A stretch of DNA of 35,518 bases from Brevundimonas sp. Its GTDB lineage: Bacteria; Pseudomonadota; Alphaproteobacteria; Caulobacterales; Caulobacteraceae. This document shows, piece after piece, positions 7,808-16,688 of the stretch. The first letter of the stretch is position 1, and the number at the start of each line of letters is the position of its first letter. The stretch is from positions 1-35,518 of the forward strand of contig JADCBH010000079.1 in assembly GCA_020253595.1 (NCBI GenBank), in the 5' to 3' direction. The notes beneath the pieces are model-generated. The model searched no databases, was not told the DNA's origin, and was given only the letters and a program-made list of their open reading frames with translations. Position numbers and translations under genes: made by a program.

Positions 7808-9117
7808 GAATACAGACTGGCCCGATCCAGTGGGATGCCACTAGGCCCCGCACGCCGACGTTGGGCGACCGTCTGATAGACGAGGATGGACCCGCGCTCG
7901 AAGCCTTTGGCGCACATGGCGAAGAAGATCAGCCACAGCCGCGTCCGCTCCTCTCCGACCATCGCCACCGCCTCGTCGTGCCGGGCCATGAGGCGGCGCG
8001 ACCATTCCGCCGTTGTCCGCTGGAAGTGTTCGCGCAGATCCTCAACGTCCAGAACCTCGAAGCCCAGCCGGCCGAGGTTGGTCACCGTCATGCCGATGGT
8101 GTCCAGTTCTCCGCCCGGGAAGATGAACCGGCTGATCGCCCGCGTCGCATGGGTCTGGGGCGCGATATTGGCCGGATCGCTGCCGCCCCGCCGCACCGAC
8201 GCCTGGTGGAAATACAGGCCCCCGGGCTTCAGCAGGCGTTTCATCTCCAGAAAGTGCCGGTCGTGGTTGGCGAAGCCGACATGCTCGAACATCTCGACCT
8301 GGCTGATGGCGTCGAAGTGCTCGGTCATGTCGAGGTCGCGGTAGTCGCGCAGTTCCAGCGTGATCTTGTCCGTCAGGCCCTGCCGCTCGACCTTGGCCCG
8401 CGCAAACGCCAGCTGCTCTTCGGACAAGGTCACACCGTGAACCGTAACGCCGTAGTGCTGCGCCGCCCAGCATGACAGCCCGCCCCAGCCGCATCCGACA
8501 TCGAGCAGTTTCTGCCCCGGCTTGAGGTGCAGCTTCCGGCAAATCAGGTCCAGCTTCTGGATCTGGGCCTCTTCCAGCGAGGTCCCGTCGTCCGCGTAGT
8601 AGGCGCTGGAATAGACCATCTCGGGATCGAGAAAGAGCCCGTAGAAGTCGTTGCCGACGTCGTAGTGGAAGGAGATGAAGTCTTTGTCCCGACGCGCAGC
8701 CTTGTCCTGGCGCTGCCCGGCCATTCCCTCGACGTCATAAGCGGCGTCGACGCTGCGGGTCTTTCCGCCCATCAGGAAGGGGATCAACTCGCGCGCGATC
8801 AGGCTCTTGTCTACGCGGCGGGGCAGGTGAACAGCGCGGCCGTGGTCCCAGCGACCGGACGCCTCCAGCGGACTGCCGCCCTCGATGCGCACGTCACCGG
8901 CTCCATAAAGCTCGAACAGCGTCATCAGGCTGGGCTTGAGCAGAAGCCGCCGCACCGCGCCCGGGTCTGTCAGGACAATGCGGATGTCGTCCCTTGCGCC
9001 GGGCCCCAGCGGCAGGACCTCGCCGGTCCAGAGCTGGAGCGACAGATCGGCCTGCAAATGCTTGGCGACATGCGAAGCGATCCGTCGCGCGGCCTGGACC
9101 CTGCGGTCTTCGGTCAT
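7804..9117 (-). CDS. cfa: cyclopropane-fatty-acyl-phospholipid synthase family protein
   Basis: SAM-binding LLDVGCGWGGLSCWAA, HYDVGNDFYGLFLDPEMVYSSAYY and SQVEMFEHVG motifs. Confidence 0.95.
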   Translation of the reverse strand: MTEDRRVQAARRIASHVAKHLQADLSLQLWTGEVLPLGPGARDDIRIVLTDPGAVRRLLLKPSLMTLFELYGAGDVRIEGGSPLEASGRWDHGRAVHLPRRVDKSLIARELIPFLMGGKTRSVDAAYDVEGMAGQRQDKAARRDKDFISFHYDVGNDFYGLFLDPEMVYSSAYYADDGTSLEEAQIQKLDLICRKLHLKPGQKLLDVGCGWGGLSCWAAQHYGVTVHGVTLSEEQLAFARAKVERQGLTDKITLELRDYRDLDMTEHFDAISQVEMFEHVGFANHDRHFLEMKRLLKPGGLYFHQASVRRGGSDPANIAPQTHATRAISRFIFPGGELDTIGMTVTNLGRLGFEVLDVEDLREHFQRTTAEWSRRLMARHDEAVAMVGEERTRLWLIFFAMCAKGFERGSILVYQTVAQRRRAGPSGIPLDRASLYS

Positions 9118-9124
9118 GCCGGGC

Positions 9125-9763
9125 TCAATCCTCGGGTTCAGCCAGCGAGCGGCGAGCGGTGTCGAAATACTGCCAGCCGGTCCAGACCGTGGCGATGGCG
9201 GCGAACCAGATCAGGGTGTCCGCGAACAGCTGGAACCAGGGCAGGTAATCGAACTCCAGCCCGAAGCCGTCCCAGTTTCGCGCGAACAGCTGGGCACCCA
9301 GCGCCACCAACTGGACTGTCGTCTTCCACTTGGCCAGCGTCGTGACTTCCAGGGTTACCCGCCCGGCGACGGTTTCGCGCAGCGCTGAGACAGCGAACTC
9401 CCGGAACAGGATCAGGCCGCAAGGAATGGCGATCTGCGGCACGCTGCCGGACGTCAGGACGCCCAGAATAGCCCCGGTCACCAGCACCTTGTCGGCGATG
9501 GGGTCCAGAATCGCGCCCCAGCGGGTCGTGGCGTTCCATCGCCGCGCCAGATAGCCGTCGATCCAGTCCGTCGAGGCAGCCACGACGAAGATATAGAAGG
9601 CTGCACGATACAGGCCGAACTGATCTTCGGGGCTCAGATAGGACGACAGGATCGGTACCCCGCCAGTCGCTCCCGCCAGGATCAGGAACATCACCACCCC
9701 GGCGATCAGACGCAGACCGGTCAGGATGTTGGGGATCGGATTGGCGCGGTGGGCGTGGGACAT
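9125..9763 (-). CDS. pgsA: CDP-diacylglycerol-glycerol-3-phosphate 3-phosphatidyltransferase
   Basis: CDP-alcohol phosphotransferase motif DWIDGYLARRWNATTRWGAILDPIADKV. Start placed at MSHAHRANPIPN. Confidence 0.93.
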   Translation of the reverse strand: MSHAHRANPIPNILTGLRLIAGVVMFLILAGATGGVPILSSYLSPEDQFGLYRAAFYIFVVAASTDWIDGYLARRWNATTRWGAILDPIADKVLVTGAILGVLTSGSVPQIAIPCGLILFREFAVSALRETVAGRVTLEVTTLAKWKTTVQLVALGAQLFARNWDGFGLEFDYLPWFQLFADTLIWFAAIATVWTGWQYFDTARRSLAEPED

Positions 9764-9826
9764 GGGGGCCTTCAGGACTGTCAGGATGGCAAATGCCATG
9801 CTTTGCCGCGCGAGGCGAACGCCAGA

Positions 9827-10453
9827 TCAGTCAAGGGTTTCGAAACGGGGCTCTTCGGTCAACACCCGCAGCACGCCGTCGGCGATTCCAAAATGGACGC
9901 CGCTCAGGGCCAGGGCTCCTGCGGCCTCGCGCTCAGCAATCCAGGGGAAGGTGCGCAGGTTCTCCAGCGAAAGGCGGACGACTGCCTCCTCAGTCAGCTG
10001 CTCCACCTCTTCCGGCGCGCAGGCCTCAGCGACGCGCCGCACGACTGGCGCGCCCTGCTGAACCCACGGCGCGACAAAATCCTGACAGTTGGCCGGCGCG
10101 CCGTGGACCATGGCGCTAACTCCCCCGCACTGGGCATGGCCCATCACCATGATGCGACGGACGCCCAGCACCTTCACTCCGAACTCCAGCGCCGCCGAGA
10201 CGCCATGCAGTTGCCCGTCCGGCTGATAGGGCGGGACCAGATTGGCGACATTTCGCACCACGAACAGCTGTCCGGGCGCGGTATCGAAGATCAGTGCCGG
10301 GTCGGCGCGGCTGTCTGAACAGGCGACGACCAGGGTGTGGGGCTTCTGGCCCTCGACGGCCAGCGCCTCGTACTGGGCCCGGGCTTCGGGCCAGTGACCT
10401 TCACGAAAGCGCCGATATCCGGCGAGCAGGGCAGCTTGGGAGTGTTGGGGCAT
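9827..10453 (-). CDS. beta-class carbonic anhydrase
   Basis: Zn-ligand motifs ACSDSRADP and MGHAQCGGVSAM. Confidence 0.95.
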   Translation of the reverse strand: MPQHSQAALLAGYRRFREGHWPEARAQYEALAVEGQKPHTLVVACSDSRADPALIFDTAPGQLFVVRNVANLVPPYQPDGQLHGVSAALEFGVKVLGVRRIMVMGHAQCGGVSAMVHGAPANCQDFVAPWVQQGAPVVRRVAEACAPEEVEQLTEEAVVRLSLENLRTFPWIAEREAAGALALSGVHFGIADGVLRVLTEEPRFETLD

Positions 10454-10462
10454 GGGCGGTTG

Positions 10463-10771
10463 CTACCGACTGTGGCCCTTCCCATCAATCAAAACGGCTT
10501 GCTGCCAGCGACCGGGGGCTTTGTCCGTGCGGTGAATGCAGCCCGGCCAGCAGCACGGCCGGGTCTTGCCCTCGCGCAGCTCCTCCAACGCCCGTTCAAT
10601 GCGCCGCTCTCGGGTCGCGGCCCGCTTGGCGTCCTCGATCCAGCAGATGAACTCGTTCCGGCCCAGCGGTGTCAGGCCTTGCCAGAGGCCGAGACCACCG
10701 GCGTCCGAGCGCAGGGCGAGCTCAAGATCCGCAGGCACCGCATGAACCACGCCTTGCGCCAGCTCAGTCAT
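10463..10771 (-). CDS. YdeI/OmpD-associated (OmdA-like) family protein
   Basis: VPADLELALRSDAG...W..LTPLGRNEFICWIEDAKRAATRERRIERALEELREGKTRPCCWPG matches the general form of this family. Confidence 0.7.
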   Translation of the reverse strand: MTELAQGVVHAVPADLELALRSDAGGLGLWQGLTPLGRNEFICWIEDAKRAATRERRIERALEELREGKTRPCCWPGCIHRTDKAPGRWQQAVLIDGKGHSR

Positions 10772-10807
10772 CCCATGCCTCCGGGCACCAGGCCGTCCGC
10801 CGACATC

Positions 10808-12721
10808 CTAACTCCGTATTGCGGGACGGAAGAAGCCATGAATGCGCTCGGCCAGCGCCTGGTTCACGCCTTCGACCTTGATCAGGTCCGCGACAGAGGC
10901 CCGCGACACCCCCTTGGCCGAGCCGAAGGCGTGCAGCAAGGCGCGTTTGCGGCCCGGTCCCACGCCCTCGATCTCGTCGAGCGGGTTCTTCTTGATGTCC
11001 ATGGCCCGGCGTTTGGCGTGGGCCCCGTTGGCGAAGCGGTGTGCCTCGTCGCGCAGTCGCTGGATGTAGTAGAGGGCCGGTGATTTCAGCGGCAGCATGA
11101 ACGGCGGCTTGCCCGACACGAAGAACCGCTCCAGCCCGGCGTCCCTGTCAGGCCCCTTGGCCACCCCGACCGCCAGGATGTCCTCCAGCCCGAGATCAGC
11201 CAGCACGGCCTGAACTTCCGCAAGCTGACCGGCCCCACCGTCGATCAACAAAAGGTCGGGCCGCACGACCTCCTCGGTCCCCTCCTCTTCGTCCTTGACC
11301 AGACGCGAGAAGCGGCGGCGCATGACCTCGCGCATCATTCCGTAGTCGTCGCCGGGGGTCAGGTCCGTGCCCTTGATGTTGAACTTGCGGTACTGCGATT
11401 TCTGGAACCCCTCGGGGCCAGCGACAATCATGCCGCCCACGGCGTTCGAACCCTGGATGTGGGCGTTGTCATAGACCTCGATGCGCTCGGGTCGGCTCTC
11501 CAGCCCCAGGGCCTCGCAGACCTCATCAAGGATCTTTGACTGAGCCGAGCTCTCGGCCAGTTTCCTGCCCAGCGCCTCGCGCGCGTTGGTCAGGGCGTGG
11601 TCGACCAGGCCCTTGCGGTCGCCGCGCATCGGCCGCTCGATAGAGACGACGCGGCGGCCGTCCACCGTCCGGGCCTTCATCGAGAAGGCCTCTTCCAGCA
11701 GTTCCTTCTCGAACGGCACGACATTGGACAGGATCAGGCGCGGGACCGGCTTGTCCTCATAGAACTGCCCCAGGAACGCCGACAGGATCTCCGGATCGGA
11801 GTCCGATTTGTCCACGCGCGGGAAATAGGCCCGCCCGCCCCAGTTCTGGCCGCTTCGATAGAAGAACACCTGCACGCAGGCCTGACCACCCTGCGAGAAA
11901 AGGGCGAAAACGTCGGCCTCGGCGACACCGTCGGCGTTGACCGAGGACTCCATCGAAATTGCAGACAGCGCCCGAATCCTATCCCGGACCCGGGCCGCCT
12001 GTTCGAAGTCCATGCGCTCAGCCGCCTCGGTCATCTCCTTGGATAGCCGACCGATGACGGCGCGAGACTTTCCCCTCAGGAACAGCGACGCCTCTTCGAC
12101 CAGGTCGCCGTAGTCCTGCAGCGAGATCAGGCCAGTGCAGGGGGCAGAGCACCGCTTGATCTGGTGCAGCATGCAGGGGCGGGTGCGGGTCTCGTAGACA
12201 CTGTCCGAGCAGGATCGCAGAAGAAACGCCTTCTGCAGCGTCGTCAGCGTCCGGTTGACCGCCCAGGTCGAAGCGAAGGGCCCGAAATAGTCGCCGGGCG
12301 TCGTATGAGCTCCGCGATGCTTCCTGACCTGGGGCGCGCGATGGTCCTTGCGGATCATCAGCTCGGCGAAGGACTTGTCGTCCCTCAGCACCACGTTGAA
12401 GCGCGGCTTCAGCTTCTTGATGAAGTTGGATTCCAGCAGCAGGGCCTCGGTCTCCGAGGCCGTGACCACCAGCTCCATCGCGCGCGTCAGCGAGACCATC
12501 AGGCCGATGCGCTGGGTGTGGAACCGCCCCTGGGCGTACTGCAGGATGCGCTTCTTCAGGGACTTGGCCTTGCCGACGTAAAGGCAGGTCCCATCCTCGC
12601 CATACATGCGATAGACGCCCGGCTTGTCGGGCGCACGCTTCGCCTCGTCGCGGATCAGGTCGGCGGCGACCAGCGTGGCGTCCGGTTCGAGGATGGGCGT
12701 GTCGGAAGGCATCAGGGGCAA
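10808..12721 (-). CDS. uvrC: excinuclease ABC subunit C
   Basis: GIY-YIG-like KPGVYRMYGEDGTCLYVGKAKSLKKR; UvrC core DLLLIDGGAGQLAEVQAVL; C-terminal HhH LDEIEGVGPGRKRALLHAFGSAKG. Confidence 0.98.
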   Translation of the reverse strand: MPLMPSDTPILEPDATLVAADLIRDEAKRAPDKPGVYRMYGEDGTCLYVGKAKSLKKRILQYAQGRFHTQRIGLMVSLTRAMELVVTASETEALLLESNFIKKLKPRFNVVLRDDKSFAELMIRKDHRAPQVRKHRGAHTTPGDYFGPFASTWAVNRTLTTLQKAFLLRSCSDSVYETRTRPCMLHQIKRCSAPCTGLISLQDYGDLVEEASLFLRGKSRAVIGRLSKEMTEAAERMDFEQAARVRDRIRALSAISMESSVNADGVAEADVFALFSQGGQACVQVFFYRSGQNWGGRAYFPRVDKSDSDPEILSAFLGQFYEDKPVPRLILSNVVPFEKELLEEAFSMKARTVDGRRVVSIERPMRGDRKGLVDHALTNAREALGRKLAESSAQSKILDEVCEALGLESRPERIEVYDNAHIQGSNAVGGMIVAGPEGFQKSQYRKFNIKGTDLTPGDDYGMMREVMRRRFSRLVKDEEEGTEEVVRPDLLLIDGGAGQLAEVQAVLADLGLEDILAVGVAKGPDRDAGLERFFVSGKPPFMLPLKSPALYYIQRLRDEAHRFANGAHAKRRAMDIKKNPLDEIEGVGPGRKRALLHAFGSAKGVSRASVADLIKVEGVNQALAERIHGFFRPAIRS

Positions 12722-12771
12722 TATAGGGGTAGTCGAAGCCGCGTCACGGCCCCGAAACCGGGCCTTTCGCG

Positions 12772-12800
12772 TTGACTCTGTCCCGCCTCTTGTCTATGTC
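12772..12800 (+). promoter_or_regulatory. candidate housekeeping promoter for rplU
   Basis: TTGACT at 12772-12777 and CTATGTC at 12794-12800. Resembles the Caulobacter-type TTGAC...GCTANAWC consensus, and 17 bp separates TTGACT from TATGTC. Confidence 0.5.
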
Positions 12801-12809
12801 GCCGCTCTT

Positions 12810-12845
12810 CGCCCGCGGGGGGTCCTCCGGCGGGCGCATTCTTTT
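12810..12845 (+). promoter_or_regulatory. rplU 5' leader hairpin with T-run (possible attenuator)
   Basis: CGCCCGC(12810-12816)...GCGGGCG(12830-12836), then CATTCTTTTT, upstream of the rplU start. Confidence 0.5.
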
Positions 12846-12868
12846 TCGCGTTAAGCCGAGGCCTCAAC

Positions 12869-13372
12869 ATGTACGCGGTGATCAAAACCGGCGGCAAGCA
12901 GTACCGGGTTCAACCGGGCGACACCATCGTGGTCGAGAAGCTCGACGGCGAGGCCGGCGAGGCCGTGAACTTCGGCGAAGTCCTGATGCTGGGCGGCGAC
13001 AAGGGCGTCACCGTCGGTGCGCCGCTGATCGACGGTGCCGCAGTGGCCGCCACCCTGATCGAGACCCGCAAGGGCGAGAAGGTCAAGATCTTCAAGAAAA
13101 CCCGCCGTCAGGGCTACCGCCGCACGCGCGGTCATCGCCAGATGGAATCGGTCCTGCGCATCACTGGCATCGAAGGTGCCGGCGAGAAGGCCAAGTGGGA
13201 CGGCAAGGTCGAACTGCTGACCAAGGCTGAAATCAACGCCCGCGCCCGTGGCCTTGCTCCCCGCGTGGAAGCCGCCCCGGCCGAAGAGGCTCCGAAGGCC
13301 GTCGCCAAGAAGGCTCCGGCCAAGAAGGCTGCCGCCAAGACCGAAACCGCCGCTTCGTCCGACGAAGCCTAA
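12869..13372 (+). CDS. rplU: 50S ribosomal protein L21 with Ala/Lys-rich C-terminal extension
   Basis: [30 protein letters not shown]...[16 protein letters not shown] is L21. The tail [25 protein letters not shown] is an extension. Confidence 0.98.
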   Translation: MYAVIKTGGKQYRVQPGDTIVVEKLDGEAGEAVNFGEVLMLGGDKGVTVGAPLIDGAAVAATLIETRKGEKVKIFKKTRRQGYRRTRGHRQMESVLRITGIEGAGEKAKWDGKVELLTKAEINARARGLAPRVEAAPAEEAPKAVAKKAPAKKAAAKTETAASSDEA

Positions 13373-13399
13373 GCACTGAAGACGTAAGGGAGCGCTCCC

Positions 13400-13684
13400 A
13401 TGGCACACAAGAAATCCGGCGGTTCGTCGCGCAACGGTCGCGACTCAGAATCCAAGCGCCTTGGCGTGAAGAAGTTCGGCGGCGAGCGCGTGCTGGCCGG
13501 CAACATCCTCGTGCGTCAGCGCGGCACCAAGTTCCACCCGGGCACGAACGTCGGCCTGGGTCGTGACCACACCCTGTTCGCCACGGCGACCGGCGCGGTG
13601 CAGTTCCAGACCAAACGTGGCGGCCGCTGTTACGTATCGATCATTCCGGCGAACGACGACCAGCAGGCGCTCGCCGCCGAGTAA
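13400..13684 (+). CDS. rpmA: 50S ribosomal protein L27
   Basis: [48 protein letters not shown] is canonical L27. Confidence 0.98.
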   Translation: MAHKKSGGSSRNGRDSESKRLGVKKFGGERVLAGNILVRQRGTKFHPGTNVGLGRDHTLFATATGAVQFQTKRGGRCYVSIIPANDDQQALAAE

Positions 13685-13757
13685 CGCGAAACCGGCCTTC
13701 GGATCGCGTTGCTCTCCTCCAGAAAGCAGCCGATCCGGACCAAGGGAAGTATTCCGC

Positions 13758-13794
13758 GGGGAGTCTGGATCACCAGGCTCCCCGTTTGCGTTCC
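13758..13794 (+). terminator. intrinsic terminator-like hairpin after rpmA
   Basis: GGGGAGTCTGG-ATCA-CCAGGCTCCCC (11-bp stem with one U.G pair) followed by GTTTGCGTT. Confidence 0.6.
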
Positions 13795-13859
13795 CCGCCT
13801 CGAAGTCCGCCCGAGCCCTTCCCCAAGGAGGCAGACACGTCATCAGGCGAGGACGGTCC

Positions 13860-14408
13860 ATGTGCGTCATTGAAACCTCTCCGGTCGTGGAGACCCGGCG
13901 GCTGCTGCTGCGGTCGCCCGGCCCCCAGGACATTCCCGCGATCGCGCGGTTGGCCAACGATCCCGACATCGCGCGCATGACCTGCCGCATGCCTCACCCC
14001 TTCGGTCAGGGGGATGCGGAGGACTTCGTCGTCCAGGTCGCCGCCCAGGACCCGGCCCGCGCCGCCACCTTCCTAATCGAGCACGAGGACCAAGGCCCTG
14101 TGGGCGTTCTAGGCATGTTCGAGGACGCGGCCAATCCGTTGGGAGAGGGCGCTCCGGAGACCGGGTACTGGATCGGCCGTCAGTTCTGGGGCCGGGGCTT
14201 CGCCACCGAGGCTCTAGAAGGCGCACTCGTCTGGGCCGGCAAGCGGTGGAAGCGTCGTGCCCTGCTCGCCGGTCACTTCGCCGACAATCCGGCCTCGGGC
14301 CGGGTGCTGGAAAAGGCGGGCTTTCTCTACACTGGCGAGACGCGCAAACGCTTCAGCCGGGCCCGCAGCACGCCGGTCGACACGCGGATGATGGTCTGGC
14401 TGGCGTAA
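13860..14408 (+). CDS. GNAT family N-acetyltransferase (RimJ/RimL-like)
   Basis: VETRRLLLRSPGPQDIPAIARLANDPDIARM...GYWIGRQFWGRGFATEAL...NPASGRVLEKAGFLYTGE. Start placed at MCVIETSP. Confidence 0.92.
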   Translation: MCVIETSPVVETRRLLLRSPGPQDIPAIARLANDPDIARMTCRMPHPFGQGDAEDFVVQVAAQDPARAATFLIEHEDQGPVGVLGMFEDAANPLGEGAPETGYWIGRQFWGRGFATEALEGALVWAGKRWKRRALLAGHFADNPASGRVLEKAGFLYTGETRKRFSRARSTPVDTRMMVWLA

Positions 14409-14414
14409 TGCCCG

Positions 14415-15728
14415 TCAGGCCCCGCCGCTCTCCAGGAACCGAAGCGCGCTCAGCACATGGGCGCGCACCCCGACCACCAGCACGTCCTCATTGACGTCGA
14501 ACTGGGGCGAGTGGTTCGGGGCCGCCGTCGCCGGGGCCACGCCATTGGCAGTGCCGCCCAGGTGATAGAAGACGCCCGGGACCTCGGACTGGAAGTAGGA
14601 GAAGTCCTCCGCCACCGTCGTCGGCGGCGTCGCCGGATTGACGTTGCCCTCGCCAGCCGCCTCCTCCAGCACCGGTGCCAGCCAGGCCGACAGCGGCGGA
14701 TCGTTGAACACGAGGGCGGCGTTTTCACGGATCGAGAAATCGGCCGTCGCGCCATAGGCGGCCGCGATGTGATCAATGGCGGCCTCGGCCCGATCGACCA
14801 GAGCCTGACGTTGCGCGCGGTCGAAGGTGCGCAGCGTACCCGACATCGTCGCGGTATCGGGGATGATGTTGTAGCGCACGCCGGCGTCCACCGTGGCGAT
14901 AGTGAACACCGTGGGCGTCGTCGTGGGGTCTACGGTGCGCGCGGTCAGGGTGTTGACGGTCTGGATGACGTTCGCGGCCACGGCGATCACGTCGATGCCT
15001 CGCCACGGCCAGGCCCCGTGGGTCTGACGCCCGGTCAGGGTGATGTCGACCCGGTCCGACGCCGCCATAAAGCCCTGGGGCCGATAGAAGATCGTTCCCG
15101 GCCGTCCCGGCACGACATGCAAACCGAAGATGGCCTCGACCTCGGGGTTCTCCAGCGCCCCAGCTTCAATCATCAGTCGCGCCCCGCCCAGGGGCTCGCC
15201 GGGCGGCACGCCTTCCTCGGCCGGCTGGAACAGGAAGACGATGGTCCCCGAGAACCGATCCCTCATCTCGCTCAGCACCTCGGCGGCCCCAAGCAGCATG
15301 GCGACATGGGCGTCATGGCCGCAGGCATGGGCGACCGGCACGGTCGCGCCTTGATAGGTCCCAGTCGCGGTCGAGGCGAAGGGCAAGCCCGTGGCCTCCT
15401 GCACCGGCAGGGCATCCATGTCGGCCCTCAGCGCCACGACCCGCTCAGGCCCATCTCCGGTGCCGCGCAGGATACCGACCACACCGGTTCGACCCACGCC
15501 CTCGCGCACCTCGTCCAGTCCAAAGCCACGTAGACGCTCGGCCACGAAGGCGGCGGTCTGCACCTCCGCCAGTCCCAGTTCCGGGTTCTGGTGCAGGTGG
15601 CGACGCCAGGCGACCACGTCAGCATTGACGCCGTCAGCGGCTGTCCGGACCTCTGCGGCGGTGACCTGCGCAAAGGCGGGCACGGTGGCCAGCGTGAGCA
15701 GGGCGGCGAGGGTTGCGGTGCGGATCAT
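14415..15728 (-). CDS. M20 family metallopeptidase/amidohydrolase with signal peptide
   Basis: RRHLHQNPELGLAEVQTAAFV, ALRADMDALPVQE, HACGHDAHVAMLLGAA and FLFQPAEEG; N-terminal signal ...ATVPAFAQ. Confidence 0.94.
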   Translation of the reverse strand: MIRTATLAALLTLATVPAFAQVTAAEVRTAADGVNADVVAWRRHLHQNPELGLAEVQTAAFVAERLRGFGLDEVREGVGRTGVVGILRGTGDGPERVVALRADMDALPVQEATGLPFASTATGTYQGATVPVAHACGHDAHVAMLLGAAEVLSEMRDRFSGTIVFLFQPAEEGVPPGEPLGGARLMIEAGALENPEVEAIFGLHVVPGRPGTIFYRPQGFMAASDRVDITLTGRQTHGAWPWRGIDVIAVAANVIQTVNTLTARTVDPTTTPTVFTIATVDAGVRYNIIPDTATMSGTLRTFDRAQRQALVDRAEAAIDHIAAAYGATADFSIRENAALVFNDPPLSAWLAPVLEEAAGEGNVNPATPPTTVAEDFSYFQSEVPGVFYHLGGTANGVAPATAAPNHSPQFDVNEDVLVVGVRAHVLSALRFLESGGA

Positions 15729-15824
15729 GGGACGGCCTCTGGAAGTGAGGCATAATGATGGGCAGAGCCTTCATGCGCACGCAAGCGCCTTGCGGATCGC
15801 CCCGACGCAGCCGATGTCTCGGTC

Positions 15825-16172
15825 ATGGCCATCAAGACGACCAAGACCCGATGGAAGGACGTCGTCCTCGTCTGCAAGAAGTGCCAGAAGAAACTCGACG
15901 GCGGCTTCGGGCCCGATGGCGACAAATCCCTGAAAAAGGCCCTGAAGAAGTATCTCCGACCCGGCGACGGCAAGGGCCGCAAGGCCGAGCTGGCCGTGAT
16001 CCAGACCGGCTGTTTCGACATCTGTCCCAAGAATGCCGTCGTAGCGATCAACGCCGCCAATCCCAAGCAGCTGCTCATCGTGCCGGCCGGAGGCGACCTG
16101 TTCGAGGTCAAGGCGCGGCTGGGGCTGGATGACGGGCGCCGGCTGAAGCCGACGCTGAAGGTGGTGGATTAA
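15825..16172 (+). CDS. thioredoxin-like (2Fe-2S) ferredoxin-type protein
   Basis: VVLVCKKCQKKLDGGFGPDG...AVIQTGCFDICPKNAVVAIN carries paired Cys motifs of the ferredoxin-like family. Confidence 0.65.
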   Translation: MAIKTTKTRWKDVVLVCKKCQKKLDGGFGPDGDKSLKKALKKYLRPGDGKGRKAELAVIQTGCFDICPKNAVVAINAANPKQLLIVPAGGDLFEVKARLGLDDGRRLKPTLKVVD

Positions 16173-16567
16173 GGCTGCGCTTCCATAGAGGCTTTGATGG
16201 CGTCGATGCCGGCGTTCATCATGGCTGTGATGCGATCTTTCGGATCATCGGGCAGGAAATCGACGATCCAGACGAAGCGGCAGCGATCGTCACCCTCGGG
16301 CACGACGGCGTTCGAGGCGCTGTGGTGTTCGAAAATGTCTGCCAGGATGCTGTAGACGATCCGTCGGCGCTCATCGTCGATCGCGATCAATCGCTCCCGC
16401 AGCACCAGACCGCCGTCGAACGTCACTGTGCGGATGTCGCCCTCGACCACGGTGTCGATGATGAATCCGGGCGCGGTTTTCGTGTGCAGCGCGCCGAAGT
16501 CCCTGAGGGCCTCCCAGACCTGGTCCGCCGGGGCGTTGATGATGCGTTCGACGTGGATGGTCGCCAT
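16169..16567 (-). CDS. SRPBCC family protein
   Basis: MATIHVERIINAPADQVWEALRDFGALHTKTAPGF is a typical START/SRPBCC (PYR-like) N-terminus. Start reset to 16567. Confidence 0.82.
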   Translation of the reverse strand: MATIHVERIINAPADQVWEALRDFGALHTKTAPGFIIDTVVEGDIRTVTFDGGLVLRERLIAIDDERRRIVYSILADIFEHHSASNAVVPEGDDRCRFVWIVDFLPDDPKDRITAMMNAGIDAIKASMEAQP

Positions 16568-16688
16568 TTTTCGCCTCGCGTTTTCTGCACGATGAGACTG
16601 CACCGGAACGGTTCGCAAGTCTGGCGGCTATCGGACTGGATCAACTCCGTCGCGTGACCTGTCGTCAGGTCGGGGCTATGGCGGTGCG

